From W0P28-013 sp963659365 (GTDB lineage Bacteria > Bacteroidota > Bacteroidia > Bacteroidales > Paludibacteraceae), in assembly GCA_963659365.1 (NCBI GenBank), contig CAVKTI010000042.1:1-22453 (forward strand): a DNA stretch of 22,453 nucleotides, in the 5' to 3' direction. The position numbers and the translations under genes were made by a program. This document shows positions 21,186-22,453 of this stretch, piece by piece; the first letter of the stretch is position 1, and every line of letters begins with the position of its first letter. The notes under the pieces are model-generated. The model was not told where the DNA came from. It was given only the letters and a program-made list of their open reading frames with translations, and did no database searches.

Positions 21186-22277
21186 ATGAAAAAACACATT
21201 CTCGTTTGCATTGCCTGCCTCATGGGGGCGGCCATGCTGCACGCCGAAGCGCCAGCCAACTACTACGCCGAAGCCGAAGGAAAATCGGGCGAAGACCTGC
21301 GCAAAGCCCTCTACACAATTATCGGTAGCCACACAAATGTAAAATACGACGGACTATATAATGTTTATCCAACCAGCGATGTAACCGACGACGGCAAGGT
21401 GTGGGACATGTACTCCACCTGCACATGGGAACACGGCAAAAATCAGTGCGGCAACTACTCAAAAGTGTGCGACTGCTACAACCGCGAACACTCTGTGCCA
21501 CAAAGTTGGTTCAACAAAGCCAACCCGATGGTAGCCGACGCATTTCATGTTTATCCTACCGATGGCAAAGTGAACGGCCAGCGCAGCAACTACCCATTCG
21601 GCGAATGTTCGGGCGGCAAAAACTTGGGCGGCAAAGCACTCGGACGCTTGGGCAGTTCAACATTTAGCGGCTACTCTGGCACCGTGTTCGAACCCGATGA
21701 CCAATACAAAGGCGACTTTGCTCGCACCTATTTTTATATGGCAACTTGCTACGCCAATATAAACTTTACACAAGCAGACAACGGCAATAAGGTGTTCACA
21801 TATTCAGAAAATTCAGAAAAGAAAAAGATAGCGGGATTTACCACCTACGCCGTCAATCTGTTTATGAAATGGCACCGCAACGACGCCGTGAGCGAAAAAG
21901 AGACCAACCGCAACGATGCCGTGTATGCCAAGCAGAAAAACCGCAACCCATTCATTGACCACCCCGAACTGGCGGAGTACATTTGGGGCGATAAAAAAGG
22001 ACAAAAATGGTACAGCAATGGCAACACGCCCATCGAACAGGTGGCGTTCCAGAGCCTCACGCTCTACCCCAATCCAGCCCATAGTTTTGTAACCGTCACC
22101 GCCGAAACGGCCGAACTGAACTACACCATTTTGACCCTTTCGGGGCAGACGCTTGCACAAGGGCGCATCGCTTCGGGCGCAAGCATCGCGCTCGGCGACC
22201 TGCAAAACGGCCTCTACCTGCTCCGCCTCGAAGCCGACGGTCGCCAACAAATAGAAAAACTGATGGTGAACCGATAA
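21186..22277 (+). CDS. Secreted endonuclease I family nuclease 3, with T9SS type A sorting domain
   Basis: The product is a 363-residue protein with a signal peptide (MKKHILVCIACLMGAAMLHA). The endonuclease I domain shows YNREHSVPQSWF with His102, FHVYPTDGKVNGQRSNYPFGE (the N-G-x-R-S-N metal-binding element), YKGDFARTYFYMATCYA, FMKWHRNDAVSEKE and NRNPFIDHPELAEYIWG. The C-terminal LTLYPNPAHSFVTV, TLSGQTLAQGRI and LQNGLYLLRLEADGRQ form a classic T9SS type A sorting domain of about 75 residues, so export across the outer membrane is likely. Its mature N-terminus resembles that of nuclease 2 (YYAEAEGKSG against YYNAADGKSD). It is followed by a strong terminator. Confidence 0.92.
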   Translation: MKKHILVCIACLMGAAMLHAEAPANYYAEAEGKSGEDLRKALYTIIGSHTNVKYDGLYNVYPTSDVTDDGKVWDMYSTCTWEHGKNQCGNYSKVCDCYNREHSVPQSWFNKANPMVADAFHVYPTDGKVNGQRSNYPFGECSGGKNLGGKALGRLGSSTFSGYSGTVFEPDDQYKGDFARTYFYMATCYANINFTQADNGNKVFTYSENSEKKKIAGFTTYAVNLFMKWHRNDAVSEKETNRNDAVYAKQKNRNPFIDHPELAEYIWGDKKGQKWYSNGNTPIEQVAFQSLTLYPNPAHSFVTVTAETAELNYTILTLSGQTLAQGRIASGASIALGDLQNGLYLLRLEADGRQQIEKLMVNR

Positions 22278-22298
22278 AAACAACCACAAACACACCAT

Positions 22299-22334
22299 AG
22301 GCGGAGCGCAACAAAGCAGTTCCGCCTTTTTTTT
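22299..22334 (+). terminator. Intrinsic terminator after nuclease 3
   Basis: AGGCGGA (22299-22305) pairs with TCCGCCT (22321-22327) and is followed by a run of eight T. The loop is 15 nt. Confidence 0.8.
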
Positions 22335-22355
22335 CGTACATACACCAAAAAATCG

Positions 22356-22363
22356 TAACTTTG
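22356..22363 (+). promoter_or_regulatory. Putative -7 box for the next gene (TAACTTTG)
   Basis: TAACTTTG fits TAnnTTTG and follows the terminator directly. The sequence behind it (GTAGCAA words, then the 43-bp repeat) would be the leader of a gene starting beyond the window. Confidence 0.5.
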
Positions 22364-22396
22364 CAGGGCTGATTAGTAGCAAGTAGCAAGAAGCAA

Positions 22397-22439
22397 GAAA
22401 GTGTGAAAGTGTATAAAGTGAAAAGTCTATAAAGTTGAA
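22397..22439 (+). repeat. 43-bp dispersed repeat, copy 2
   Basis: This sequence matches 14590-14632 at 40 of 43 positions with no gap. It consists of AAAGTGTGAAAGT and TATAAAGT words. Copy 1 lies between the two SDR genes. Confidence 0.85.
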
Positions 22440-22453
22440 TGTAGGGACGCACC

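Overview
The window reads as chromosomal DNA of a Bacteroidota (Bacteroidales-like) bacterium. The pointers are TAnnTTTG promoter boxes in front of several genes, a DUF4492 gene upstream of cytochrome bd genes, secreted nucleases ending in type IX secretion (T9SS)-type C-terminal domains, a FeoB-associated Cys-rich small protein, and a rpsT gene directly behind tRNA-Glu. No species can be named from the sequence alone.

Layout. Positions 1-420: tRNA-Glu, rpsT and a strong terminator. Positions 464-3789 (minus strand): a cytochrome bd oxidase locus, DUF4492-cydA-cydB, with cydA and cydB separated by 424 bp of repeat-rich DNA. Positions 4167-7792 (plus): radC and a full-length gcvP. Positions 7841-15599 (plus): a steroid 5-alpha-reductase-family membrane enzyme, an Old Yellow Enzyme (OYE)-type flavin reductase and two paralogous short-chain dehydrogenases (SDRs). 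This combination resembles Bacteroidales gene sets that reduce 3-oxo-delta4 steroids and bile acids. Two AT-rich pieces interrupt it: a four-helix-bundle (23S rRNA IVS family) gene bounded by a 13-bp inverted repeat, and a cytosine-5 methyltransferase/HNH endonuclease pair followed by a HARE-HTH/GIY-YIG protein. A 41-bp relic of an SDR 5' end lies directly behind the HNH gene and marks a rearrangement scar.

Positions 15610-16768: a small FeoB-associated Cys-rich membrane protein (minus), divergent from an EamA-type transporter (plus). Positions 16965-22277: an MscS channel and three consecutive secreted endonuclease I-family nucleases with signal peptides and T9SS-like C-termini. The last of these ends in a clear terminator, followed by the promoter and leader of a gene outside the window.

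Many intergenic gaps hold iterated 7-8 base words (TTTGAAA, GGTTGATT, GGTTATA, AATTGACAATTGATA, AAAGTGTATAAAGT, CTTCAAAT) that recur in other gaps, sometimes inverted. Specific copies are nearly identical: two leaders of about 87 bp ahead of nucleases 2 and 3, a 28-bp inverted pair bracketing mscS and nuclease 1, and a 43-bp pair at 14590 and 22397. These spacers, the interrupted steroid-type cluster and the SDR relic are the parts most worth following up.
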